Assembly: GCA_964407285.1 (NCBI GenBank) | Contig: CAYOVG010000006.1 | Span: forward strand, 1 to 55,978 | From: CAYOVG01 sp964407285 | GTDB taxonomy: Bacteria; Desulfobacterota; Syntrophobacteria; Syntrophobacterales; Syntrophobacteraceae | Direction of reading: 5' to 3' | Length of the DNA: 55,978 nt | In this document: in pieces, positions 42,164-49,826 of the stretch | How the letters are laid out: each line of letters starts with the position of its first letter | Numbering within the stretch: position 1 is the first letter of the stretch | Notes under the pieces: model-generated | The model's database searches: none | Seen by the model: the letters and a program-made list of their open reading frames with translations, nothing else | What the model was told of the DNA's origin: nothing | Made by a program: the position numbers and the translations under genes

Positions 42164-42812
42164 GTGAATCCCTCTTGGAGAGCAATCATTATTTACGTTT
42201 AATTGCAAGATGTTACGAACGACCATCCATCCCCTTTTCCGCCCTCGATATCATCTCGATCCTGCACAATTGAAATCGATTCGGCGGTCATTAATCATTC
42301 GTTCTTCATATACTATCATAATTCACTGAATTGCACATAAGCAAAGCAACTTATCGGACACCTGACAACCTGGTATCATCATATCATTTATCAAATAGGA
42401 CCTCCAGGCGGGGTCAAATGAGCCTCTAATCCCTGCTGTTATTGCGTTTCGCAATGCGCTTAATCCGGGACTGGTCATTTGCTGTCATTATGACCTTAGA
42501 CTTTAGTAGTAAAATAGAGCACTTTGAGGCTGTGAAACACATATTTGGATGTTATGCGCCACAGAAGAAGGAATGATGGAGTGTCGCCCGAATATTTCCC
42601 CAAAATAGACGGAAACCGCCGAATATGGCGGATTCTTGAGTTTGCCAAAATCTAAAAGAGATTGCTATTGAGGAAAGCACGCGCCCCTTGGGGCTTGTTG
42701 GGATTCATGGGGACTGGCGATCGAGACCCGCGCCGGCGAATAAAGGGCGGGTCAAAAACGTTTGATCCGAAAAAGAAGAACCGATGCGAACCATGTGAAG
42801 AGGAAATAAGCC
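42164..42812. other. AT-rich intergenic region
   Basis: The 649-bp gap holds the promoters for the minus-strand synthetase and the plus-strand transglycosylase. A small hairpin (CCGCC GAATAT GGCGG) lies at about 42615-42632. Nothing in it looks like a gene. Confidence 0.5.
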
Positions 42813-43613
42813 ATGAAAACAAAAGAACGTTCTCACAAGAGGTTCGAGCTGATGCCGCTGCTGTTGTGTCTTCTCCTGGCTTTCTGCTCGATCGAAATGG
42901 CGGGTTGCGCCCAGCACCGCAGCGAGACCCGCAGCGATTTGCTCTCAGGCCTTTTATACGACCCGGAGCGTCCACCACCCGGAGAACGACAAACCGGCAG
43001 TGGGATGCAACATCAACCCGGCGCCCCGGTTTCCTCCTACTACCCATGGCAGGGCACAGCTCCATGGGACCAGATTCCCATCCCGAATCATCCCAGCATA
43101 AAAAGATACATCAGCTACTACAAGCATGGTCGGGGCCGGACCGGACTCGCAAAGGCGCTGGAACGAAGCTGGCAATACGTGCCCGCGATGTCCCAAATCC
43201 TCAAATCCCACGGCGTGCCGCCGGAACTGGTATCGGTCGTTTTCGTGGAGAGCCAGTTCAGGAATTGCAGATCGTCTCGCGGGAATCCCGCCGGACTCTG
43301 GCAATTCATGCCGGGCACGGCGCGAAGGATGGGTTTGCAGGTGAATCGCCAGGTCGACGAGAGGCTCGACCCCATGAAATCGACCGTTGCGGCAGCCAAG
43401 TATCTGCGCTTGCTGTACGATCAGTTCCAGTCCTGGCCGCTCGCTCTCGCCGCGTATAACGCGGGGGAGCAAAAAATCAAAAGCAAAATGGACTACCGCT
43501 GGGCGGAAGATCTGAAAGGAACCCAGGTGCTTCCACCGCTTCCGGGCCGAACCCACGATTATGTCGCCAAGGTAATGGCGGTCATCCTCGTTACCAGGAA
43601 CTATTCACTGTAG
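42813..43613 (+). CDS. Lytic transglycosylase (SLT domain, MltD/Slt-like lipoprotein)
   Basis: The 266-residue murein-cleaving enzyme has a lipoprotein signal: a hydrophobic stretch LLLCLLLAFCSIEMAGC with the lipobox MAGC at about 31. The catalytic SLT domain lies at about 130-250: GVPPELVSVVFVESQFRNCR (catalytic Glu), GNPAGLWQFMPGTARRMGLQ, DERLDPMKSTVAAAKYLRLL and LALAAYNAGEQKI. No LysM domain is present. GAGGAAATAAGCC precedes the ATG. It is a peptidoglycan-remodelling enzyme of the outer membrane. Confidence 0.9.
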   Translation: MKTKERSHKRFELMPLLLCLLLAFCSIEMAGCAQHRSETRSDLLSGLLYDPERPPPGERQTGSGMQHQPGAPVSSYYPWQGTAPWDQIPIPNHPSIKRYISYYKHGRGRTGLAKALERSWQYVPAMSQILKSHGVPPELVSVVFVESQFRNCRSSRGNPAGLWQFMPGTARRMGLQVNRQVDERLDPMKSTVAAAKYLRLLYDQFQSWPLALAAYNAGEQKIKSKMDYRWAEDLKGTQVLPPLPGRTHDYVAKVMAVILVTRNYSL

Positions 43614-43709
43614 AGACTGCAGTGGCGGGTTCGTGAAACACCGCGGGAAACACCCGTTGAGAAGCGTATAAGAGCGCCGGGCTCGAGGTGCGTCCGGCGC
43701 CGGAGCGAA

Positions 43710-43755
43710 GGCCTGCCGAGTATAACGCCGCCGGATCGGCGACTTGCGGCAGGCC
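43710..43755. terminator. Inverted repeat between convergent genes
   Basis: GGCCTGCCG (43710-43718) and CGGCAGGCC (43747-43755) are perfect arms, with an inner GCCG/CGGC pair that can extend the stem. It lies in the 180-bp gap between the convergent transglycosylase and ATP-grasp genes, where a bidirectional terminator is expected. There is no clear U-run. Confidence 0.5.
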
Positions 43756-43793
43756 CCGCCCAAGAACCGGCTGGTGGGAGATCTGAAGACGCG

Positions 43794-44579
43794 TCAGAGC
43801 AAGCCTTTGCCGTCCATGCCGGCAAGGAGTTCGTAGATGTCCAGGCCGGCAAGGTGGAATCCTTCCAGGCCGTAGGACATGTTGGCCTCTATGACGTAGT
43901 ACCGGCCGCCCGCGCGGCAGATGTCCAGACCGGCCTCGCCGAAGCGGCAGAGCCGGACCACTTCCCTTGCAAACTCCAGCGCTTCGTCCGGAACGTCCTC
44001 CAGGCTGATTCCCGCCCCCTGCGACACGTTATTGCGAAAGTCCCCCGTCCGCCCTATCCTCCAGTATGCGTGAACGACATGCCCGTTTACCAGCACGACC
44101 CGGATATCCCGGTCGATGGGCAGATATTCCTGGATATAGGCGGGCCGATGGCCTTCCAGGTAGCGTTCCAGACCCGGATCGTCCTCGATGAGCCATACGC
44201 CTTTCCCCATGGCGGAGCCTATGGGAGTCTTGGCTATAAAAGGATACTGAAAGTCTTTGCCTATGCGCTCCCGCCGGTTCCTTCCATGGTAGATGCGCGT
44301 GCGTGGGTGCGAGATCCCGAGGAGTTGAAAGAGTTCCGTCTGCCGTATCTTGTTTCCGATGAACCTGCGGGAATTCGCCGGGAACACTTGTTTTCCGAGG
44401 GAGAGAAAAAGGTCCTCATAGAGCGGTCCGGGATAGTAAATCCTGTCCGCGCGACGAATGGCCTCCTTCTCGGAATCGTCGTACGCATCCCAGTCCGTCC
44501 TGACGCCCAGGCACCGAAAAGACGGACAGGTCCTCAACCGTTTTCCCAAAGCGATACGGGATTTGTGTTCTCCAGCCAT
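43794..44579 (-). CDS. ATP-grasp enzyme (RimK-like carboxylate-amine ligase)
   Basis: The 261-residue protein has an N-terminal part with RADRIYYPGPLYEDLFLSLG. The ATP-grasp core follows: YPFIAKTPIGSAMGKGVWLI (lysine and glycine-rich loop), YIQEYLPIDRDIRVVLVNGH (Q-E-Y-L-P-x-D-x-D-x-R-V, as in RimK) and GEAGLDICRAGGRYYVIEAN (metal ligands E and N). It would join a carboxylate to an amine at ATP cost, as RimK or tetrahydromethanopterin glutamate ligases do; the substrate is unknown. The ATG at 44579 with GGAGG 7 bases upstream is preferred over a GTG at 44600. Tandem 18-bp repeats lie about 40 bp upstream. Confidence 0.82.
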   Translation of the reverse strand: MAGEHKSRIALGKRLRTCPSFRCLGVRTDWDAYDDSEKEAIRRADRIYYPGPLYEDLFLSLGKQVFPANSRRFIGNKIRQTELFQLLGISHPRTRIYHGRNRRERIGKDFQYPFIAKTPIGSAMGKGVWLIEDDPGLERYLEGHRPAYIQEYLPIDRDIRVVLVNGHVVHAYWRIGRTGDFRNNVSQGAGISLEDVPDEALEFAREVVRLCRFGEAGLDICRAGGRYYVIEANMSYGLEGFHLAGLDIYELLAGMDGKGLL

Positions 44580-44895
44580 TCCGAGTCCTCCAATCGGCAC
44601 ATCAACCAGCCGGTCCTTGCTTTTTTTCTAGCATTTGCTTTTTTTCTAGCATTGCGGTCTTTACATTTCAACAGGTTCGCATTTCCATGAAAGTCTTCGC
44701 CGGTTCGTTAATGGTGGACTTCCTCGGAGGGATAAGATATTGATAGAGTGATCCTTTATTATTCCATCGCTATTCCGTCAGCGTGCTTGCTTACAGCATA
44801 TGCAAACGTCTCTCTGTTTTGGTTTCTCTTTTCGGGGTCCTCCCCGGGCGCTGGAGCGCCTGTGATGAACCAATCTAAACAGCGGTGTTCGTCCA
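44580..44895. other. Divergent intergenic region
   Basis: It separates the ATP-grasp gene from the permease gene and includes the tandem 18-mer repeat. No gene is supported. The plus-strand half should hold the permease promoter; only a weak ribosome-binding region precedes its ATG. Confidence 0.45.
44617..44652. repeat. Exact tandem duplication of an 18-bp unit
   Basis: TTGCTTTTTTTCTAGCAT occurs twice in a row, at 44617-44634 and 44635-44652. On the minus strand it reads ATGCTAGAAAAAAAGCAA and lies 38-73 bp ahead of the ATP-grasp start, so it could be a doubled operator or promoter part. The 18-bp period is close to two helical turns. Confidence 0.75.
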
Positions 44896-46062
44896 ATGAT
44901 GCTTTTTCGTTACAGCTACAGAAATCTATGGGTCCGGCGGCTCACCACGCTTCTTACGGCCGGCGGCATGGGACTTGTCGTGTTCGTGTTTTCCGCCGTC
45001 CTGATGCTGGCGGAGGGGCTCGAAAAAACGCTCGTGAGCACCGGAAGCAATGAGAATGTGGTCTTCTTGCGCCGCTCTTCCGAAACCGAGGTTCAGAGCA
45101 TGGTCGAAAGGGACCAGGCGGCGGTGCTGGAGAATCTCTCCGAAATTGCATTGAACGATGGCGGACGGCCCATGGCGGCCAGGGAGACGGTTGTGCTCAT
45201 AGGGCTCAACAGGCGGGATTCGGGCGCGGTGGCGAACGTGAATGTTCGAGGCGTCGATCCCGAGACATCGTTCGCCCTTCGCCCCCAGGTCAAGGTCTCG
45301 TCGGGGCGCCGCTTCGAGAAGGGGACGACCGAAGTCGTCGTGGGCAAGAACATCGCACAGCGCTTCAATTCCGGTGGATTGGGGCAGACAATCAATTTTG
45401 GGATGCGTTCCTGGACCGTGGTTGGCATTATTGATGCTAATGGTACCGGTTTCGATTCGGAAATCTGGACGGATGCGGACGTTTTGATGGGGACGTTCAA
45501 ACGTCCCGTCTACTCGTCGGTGATCGCCCGACTGAACGACCCGGCGTCCTTTCCGGCGCTGGAGGAAAGTGTCCGGAGCGATCCCCGACTTACGGTGGAA
45601 GCCCGGAGAGAAACGGAATACTATGCGGCCCAGTCGGAGCTTATGTCCCGGTTCATCCGTATCCTGGGAATCGTGCTGACGCTCATTTTCAGTCTGGGAG
45701 CGATCATCGGCGCGATGGTCACCATGTACGCGGCGGTTGCGAACCGTACGGCGGAAATAGGCACGCTGAGGGCGTTGGGGTTTCAGCGGTGGACGATTCT
45801 GACGGCTTTCGTGATGGAGTCGCTTTTCCTGAGCTTGTTCGGCGGGCTGTTGGGATTGGGGGCGGCTTCCCTGATGAACCGGATCACCATCTCGACCATG
45901 AACTGGCAGACGTTCTCCGAACTGTCCTTTCGCTTCACGCTGACTCTGCCCATAGCGTTGGATGCGCTGGGGTTCGCCGCGGTGATGGGAATACTGGGCG
46001 GAATGCTGCCGGCCTTTCGGGCGTCGCGCCTCAATATAGTCAATGCGCTGAGGGCCCGTTAG
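44896..46062 (+). CDS. ABC transporter permease (FtsX/MacB-type), no ATPase adjacent
   Basis: The 388-residue protein has the MacB/LolC layout: a first membrane helix at about 18-42 (LTAGGMGLVVFVFSAVLMLA), a periplasmic MacB_PCD domain to about 250, then three helices of the FtsX domain (IRILGIVLTLIFSLGAIIGA with AVANRTAEIGTLRALGFQRW, FLSLFGGLLGLGAASL and ALGFAAVMGILGGMLPAFRA). The R-T-x-E-I-G-x-L-R-A-L-G coupling motif is intact. Such permeases normally sit beside an ATPase and a membrane-fusion protein; neither is found here, and the next gene is motA. The partner must be encoded elsewhere. The start is the first of two adjacent ATGs and lacks a strong ribosome-binding site. Confidence 0.85.
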   Translation: MMLFRYSYRNLWVRRLTTLLTAGGMGLVVFVFSAVLMLAEGLEKTLVSTGSNENVVFLRRSSETEVQSMVERDQAAVLENLSEIALNDGGRPMAARETVVLIGLNRRDSGAVANVNVRGVDPETSFALRPQVKVSSGRRFEKGTTEVVVGKNIAQRFNSGGLGQTINFGMRSWTVVGIIDANGTGFDSEIWTDADVLMGTFKRPVYSSVIARLNDPASFPALEESVRSDPRLTVEARRETEYYAAQSELMSRFIRILGIVLTLIFSLGAIIGAMVTMYAAVANRTAEIGTLRALGFQRWTILTAFVMESLFLSLFGGLLGLGAASLMNRITISTMNWQTFSELSFRFTLTLPIALDALGFAAVMGILGGMLPAFRASRLNIVNALRAR

Positions 46063-46261
46063 GTACGATCCGGGTATCCCGAAATGCAGTCGCGTCACTT
46101 GCGCCGGCCGCATTATTTATTGACAGCGATCGTCTTGCCGGTTGATATTTATCCTGGTAAGAATCCGCAAAAGCGTGTCGTCTTCATGGATGTAATGCCG
46201 GATGCCCGGGCGGACTGGGGCCGCATTTGCATACCGGCCTGCGATCGGGGAGGGGCGTGAA

Positions 46262-47122
46262 GTGTTTGTAATCATCGGAATAGCTGTCGTTTTGGGTTGT
46301 GTTGTCGGCGGGTATGTCATGTCACACGGAAATCTGGCGATACTGTGGCAGCCCAACGAATTCATCATCATCTTCGGTGCGGCCATTGGAGGGTTCGTAA
46401 TCGCATCCCCGATGAAAATCATCAAGATGGTGATGGGGGGATTCGGCGTGCTTTTCAAAGGAAAGGCCTATACGAAAGACGACTACAAAGAAGCGCTCAT
46501 GCTGCTGAGCGAGATCTTTTTCAAGATCCGGAAGGAAGGCGTGGTCGCCATCGAAGCGGATGTGGATAATCCCGAGAACAGCGAAGTCTTCAAGAAGTAT
46601 CCTAAGATCCTCCAAAACCACCATGCGCTCGCCTTCATCGCGGATACGCTGCGGACCATCTCCATCACCGACATCGAATCCCACGAACTGGCCGCGCTGC
46701 TCGAAAGCGAGATCGAGACTCACCACGAAGAGGCCTTGATACCCTCCAAAAGCATCGCCAATATCGCCGACTCGCTTCCGGGCCTCGGCATCGTCGCCGC
46801 GGTGCTCGGCGTCGTCATCACAATGGGAAAGATCAACGAACCCCCGGAGGTCCTGGGACATCACATCGGCGCCGCGCTGGTGGGTACGTTCGTGGGCGTG
46901 CTCATGTGCTATGGATTCGTTGGTCCGATGGCCAGGAACCTGGAGAGCATTGCCGCCGAAGACAAGGAATACCTGACGGTGCTCAAGGCGGCTCTCGTTG
47001 CATTCGTCAATACGACCTCTCCACAACTGGCCGTCGAGTTCGGCAGAAGAATCATTCCGGGTGAGCTCAAACCGTCGTTCCTCGAAATGGAAGAAGCGAT
47101 CAAGAGCGCCAAGAGCAAGTAA
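46262..47122 (+). CDS. motA: Flagellar motor stator protein MotA
   Basis: The 286-residue stator subunit has four membrane helices. A GTG start at 46262 is chosen: GGGGAGGGG lies 6-8 bases before it and the protein then begins MFVIIGIAVVLGCVVGGYVM, as MotA proteins do; an ATG frame start at 46202 adds 20 unusual residues. Also visible are FIIIFGAAIGGFVIASP, the cytoplasmic region with FFKIRKEGVVAIE, and the TM3-TM4 prolines in SLPGLGIVAAVLGVVITMGK with LVGTFVGVLMCYGFVGPMA. It forms the ion channel with MotB, whose gene follows after 21 bp. Confidence 0.95.
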   Translation: MFVIIGIAVVLGCVVGGYVMSHGNLAILWQPNEFIIIFGAAIGGFVIASPMKIIKMVMGGFGVLFKGKAYTKDDYKEALMLLSEIFFKIRKEGVVAIEADVDNPENSEVFKKYPKILQNHHALAFIADTLRTISITDIESHELAALLESEIETHHEEALIPSKSIANIADSLPGLGIVAAVLGVVITMGKINEPPEVLGHHIGAALVGTFVGVLMCYGFVGPMARNLESIAAEDKEYLTVLKAALVAFVNTTSPQLAVEFGRRIIPGELKPSFLEMEEAIKSAKSK

Positions 47123-47143
47123 CCGGGCTTTAAAGGGGCGGCC

Positions 47144-47959
47144 ATGGACGACAAACCGAAGAAGACCATCATCACGAGGACCAAGAACATTCACGCGGCC
47201 GGCCACGGGGGAAGCTGGAAAGTGGCCTATGCCGATTTCGTGACCGCCATGATGGCTTTTTTCCTGCTCATGTGGCTTCTTTCCATGGTTTCTCCAGAGA
47301 AGAAAGCCCAGATTTCCCTCTACTTCAAAACGTTCAGCCTGTTCGAGAAGTCCGGCGAGTCCTTCATGCATGAAGGCGGCCCGAAGATAGTGAAAGGGCA
47401 TATCCCGGGTGTGGACCTCCAGGAAGGAGAAGGCAAGGAACTGGGAATCACGAAGGAAGAACTGGAAGCCCTCGTTATCGAACAGATCAACCTGAAACTG
47501 GAAAAACTGAGAAACCAGCTCGTCGTCGATATGACGAAGAACGGCATACGGATTCAGATTATCGATTCGGAAGCCAACGCGGCCTTTACTCCGGGCAGCG
47601 CTCAACTCACGGAAACCGGTAGAAAAATCCTGAAAGTGGTTTCCGACATAGCGAGAAGCATACCGAACAAAATCGCCATCGAGGGGCACACCGACTCATC
47701 CCCGGCAAGGGGGGAAACGTCCAACTGGGAGCTTTCGGGAGCAAGGGCCTGCGCCGCGCGCAGAGAACTGGAAGTGGACGGGGTCAACCCCGGCCGGATA
47801 TCCCGCATAGCAGGTTTTGCAGACAGGGCCCCGCTGGTGGAAGACAACCCTTCCGACCCGAGAAACAGGCGGATCAGCGTCATATTCCTGTTCGACAAAG
47901 TCGGCAAACCCGGCGCACGGGGAACGAACATCTATGACATGCTGGATTCGAGGTATTAG
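47144..47959 (+). CDS. motB: Flagellar motor stator protein MotB
   Basis: The 271-residue protein has one N-terminal membrane helix, KVAYADFVTAMMAFFLLMWL, containing the ion-binding aspartate (about D31). A periplasmic plug and linker follow, then an OmpA-like peptidoglycan-binding domain (ITDSEA-type region FTPGSAQLTETGRKILK, IAIEGHTDSSPARGE, NWELSGARACAARRELE, PSDPRNRRISVIFLFDK). It anchors the stator to the cell wall. The gene follows motA by 21 bp. No other flagellar gene is in the window. Confidence 0.95.
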   Translation: MDDKPKKTIITRTKNIHAAGHGGSWKVAYADFVTAMMAFFLLMWLLSMVSPEKKAQISLYFKTFSLFEKSGESFMHEGGPKIVKGHIPGVDLQEGEGKELGITKEELEALVIEQINLKLEKLRNQLVVDMTKNGIRIQIIDSEANAAFTPGSAQLTETGRKILKVVSDIARSIPNKIAIEGHTDSSPARGETSNWELSGARACAARRELEVDGVNPGRISRIAGFADRAPLVEDNPSDPRNRRISVIFLFDKVGKPGARGTNIYDMLDSRY

Positions 47960-48013
47960 CTTGTTGTGCGATGACATCGGTTGAAGCGAAACGCCGATAT
48001 TGCGGAGGCGCGC

Positions 48014-49036
48014 ATGAACGACAAGCTGATGCCCGCGGTAAGGGTCCTTGAAACCGGTAAGCCGGGAGACTGGAATACTCTTGAGATAGACAATGCCCCG
48101 ATGCCCGTACCGGGTTCCGGTGAGGTGCTGGTGCGGGTCGAGTCCTGTTCCGTGAATCGCGCGGACCTGCTCCAGCGCCGGGGTCTCTATCCCCCTCCGC
48201 CGGGAGCGTCCCCCCTGTTGGGGTTGGATTTTGCCGGCGTTGTGGCCCCGGAGTCACCCGAAACAGGCGACCGGCGCCCCGGAGACCGGGTTTTCGGGAT
48301 AGTGTCCGGGGGAGGTTACGGCCGCTACGTGGCGGTTCCGGCCGATCACTTGCTCCCCATTCCGGATAACCTCGGTTTCATTGAGGCCGCGGCGGCCGCG
48401 GAAGTCTTCATTACCGCCTTTTTGAATCTCTTTCCGGAGGCGGATATAAAAGCGGGCGAAACGCTGCTGATCCACGGAGGAGGAAGCGGCGTCGGCACGG
48501 CGGCCATTCAACTGGCCCGTAATGCCGGGGTGGAGGTGATCATCACCGCCGGCTCGCGCGAGAAGATACGGCGATGCATGGAGTTGGGGGCAGCCCACGG
48601 CATCGACTACAAGCTTGAGGATTTCCCGGCCAGGGTTTCCGAGTTCACGGGCGGCAAGGGCGTGGATGTGATCCTGGACTGGATTGGGGCCGCCTATCTT
48701 GCGAAGAATGTGGAAATCCTCGCGAACCGGGGTCGTCTCGTGATGATCGGCCTGATGGGGGGCGGTAAAGCCGAAATCGACCTTTCATCGATCCTGAGCA
48801 GGCGGTTGAGGATCATCGGTTCCGTGCTCAGGACCCGCTCGAAGGAGGAGAAGACATCTATCCTGAGAGCCTTTAAGGAAAAGGCGCTGCCGCTTCTCGC
48901 ATCGAAAGCGGTCTATCCCGTCATCGACCGGGTCTACCCTGTTGAACAGGTGGAAGAGGCCCACCAGCACATGAGAAGCGGCCGTCATTTCGGCAAGATC
49001 GTTTTGACATGGAATGGGGAGGCGGTGAGTGGGTGA
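48014..49036 (+). CDS. NAD(P)H quinone oxidoreductase / zinc-less MDR, PIG3 type
   Basis: The 340-residue medium-chain reductase has the PIG3-type opening: GSGEVLVRVESCSVNRADLL, then QRRGLYPPPPGASPLLGLDF. The nucleotide fold carries LLIHGGGSGVGTAAIQLARN, and the family's VILDWIGAAYLAKNVEILAN and RGRLVMIGLMGGGKAEIDLS blocks follow. The usual zinc ligands are absent, as expected. It would reduce quinones or enones with NADPH. The ATG at 48014 has GGAGG 5 bases upstream; an upstream start at 47981 is less likely. The last codons (EAVSG) lie inside a tandem repeat, so the C-terminus may have been altered by it. Confidence 0.9.
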   Translation: MNDKLMPAVRVLETGKPGDWNTLEIDNAPMPVPGSGEVLVRVESCSVNRADLLQRRGLYPPPPGASPLLGLDFAGVVAPESPETGDRRPGDRVFGIVSGGGYGRYVAVPADHLLPIPDNLGFIEAAAAAEVFITAFLNLFPEADIKAGETLLIHGGGSGVGTAAIQLARNAGVEVIITAGSREKIRRCMELGAAHGIDYKLEDFPARVSEFTGGKGVDVILDWIGAAYLAKNVEILANRGRLVMIGLMGGGKAEIDLSSILSRRLRIIGSVLRTRSKEEKTSILRAFKEKALPLLASKAVYPVIDRVYPVEQVEEAHQHMRSGRHFGKIVLTWNGEAVSG

Positions 49037-49070
49037 AGGGGTGAATAGGTGAGTGGGTGAATGGGTGAAG
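49024..49070. repeat. Degenerate GGTGAATG-type tandem repeat
   Basis: Seven or so units such as GTGAGTGG, GTGAAGGG, GTGAATAG and GTGAATGG run through the stop codon of the quinone oxidoreductase gene. Arrays of this kind recall the heptamer arrays at 27721 and 36301. Confidence 0.75.
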
Positions 49071-49826
49071 GGGCGCTCCCCTGCAAGGAGTCTGCATACC
49101 GAATGAAGAACGCTTCCGTATTCCGTTGAGGTCCATCTATTCATGAAAGTCCGGTGCGCGCCTCGCACCCTAACGACTTGTCGCCCCTCCCCACCCCCGG
49201 CCTTTCCTCACCACCGTTCCTCTTCCGTCTCCTCCCCATCCCGTCCGCTTTCCTCCCTTCCTCTCTTCACTTCCCGTCTCCTCTCAATAATCATGAGGAA
49301 GAACGCGGTGGTACCCTTGCCAAAGGGGTCCCCTCTATTTAATTTAATAAGTGGTAGTTGATTGGAGTTAGTATTTGGAAACCATTGAAAACTATGGTGG
49401 GGAGAGGTGCCAGGACCGGTTCGAGCTATGAAAAAGACATGGGAATGCCTGTTTTCTGTTCTTTCTGACAACCAATTCCCTGGAAGAAGTGGCAGGTCAT
49501 GGAGTACGTGACGCCACGGGTTTTTGCATGGATGGATTCTCCTTCCTGTGTAGTCGGGTAGGGAAATCGGCTCATGACGCCCTTCCGCACATGATTTAGT
49601 TCATTCGGCCACTTCTTGCATGGCTCCTTCTCCTTCTGAGTAATCATTTTTCTCCTCGGCATTCTATCTGAGCGCTCCTGCTCAAAACGTGTAACTTTTC
49701 TATCGGAAATAGTGAACACTGTGACGATAACCCCGTGAACTATGGGCAGGTTCCAAAGATTGTGAAGCGGCAGGCACCTACATATCATATCGGTTAAGAA
49801 ACGATTTACCGGAAAGGCTGTGTAAT
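49071..49826. other. Long leader of the prkA operon, no supported gene
   Basis: It contains a polypyrimidine tract (49186-49287), a short hairpin (ACCCTT and AAAGGGGT near 49313-49329) and AT-rich sequence with AATTTAATAAG. Frames in it are not protein-like. The promoter for prkA-yeaH-spoVR should be in the last 150 bp; no clear -24/-12 site is seen. Confidence 0.5.

Noticed and set aside
46202..46261. ATG start for motA at 46202
   Set aside because: The added 20 residues are unlike MotA N-termini, and the GTG at 46262 has a strong ribosome-binding site and the expected sequence.
49296..49331. T-box-like sequence (GCGGTGGTACCC) in the prkA leader
   Set aside because: The core differs from the T-box consensus (the GGTACC is not followed by GCG), no stem I specifier structure is seen, and no aminoacyl-tRNA synthetase or amino-acid gene follows.
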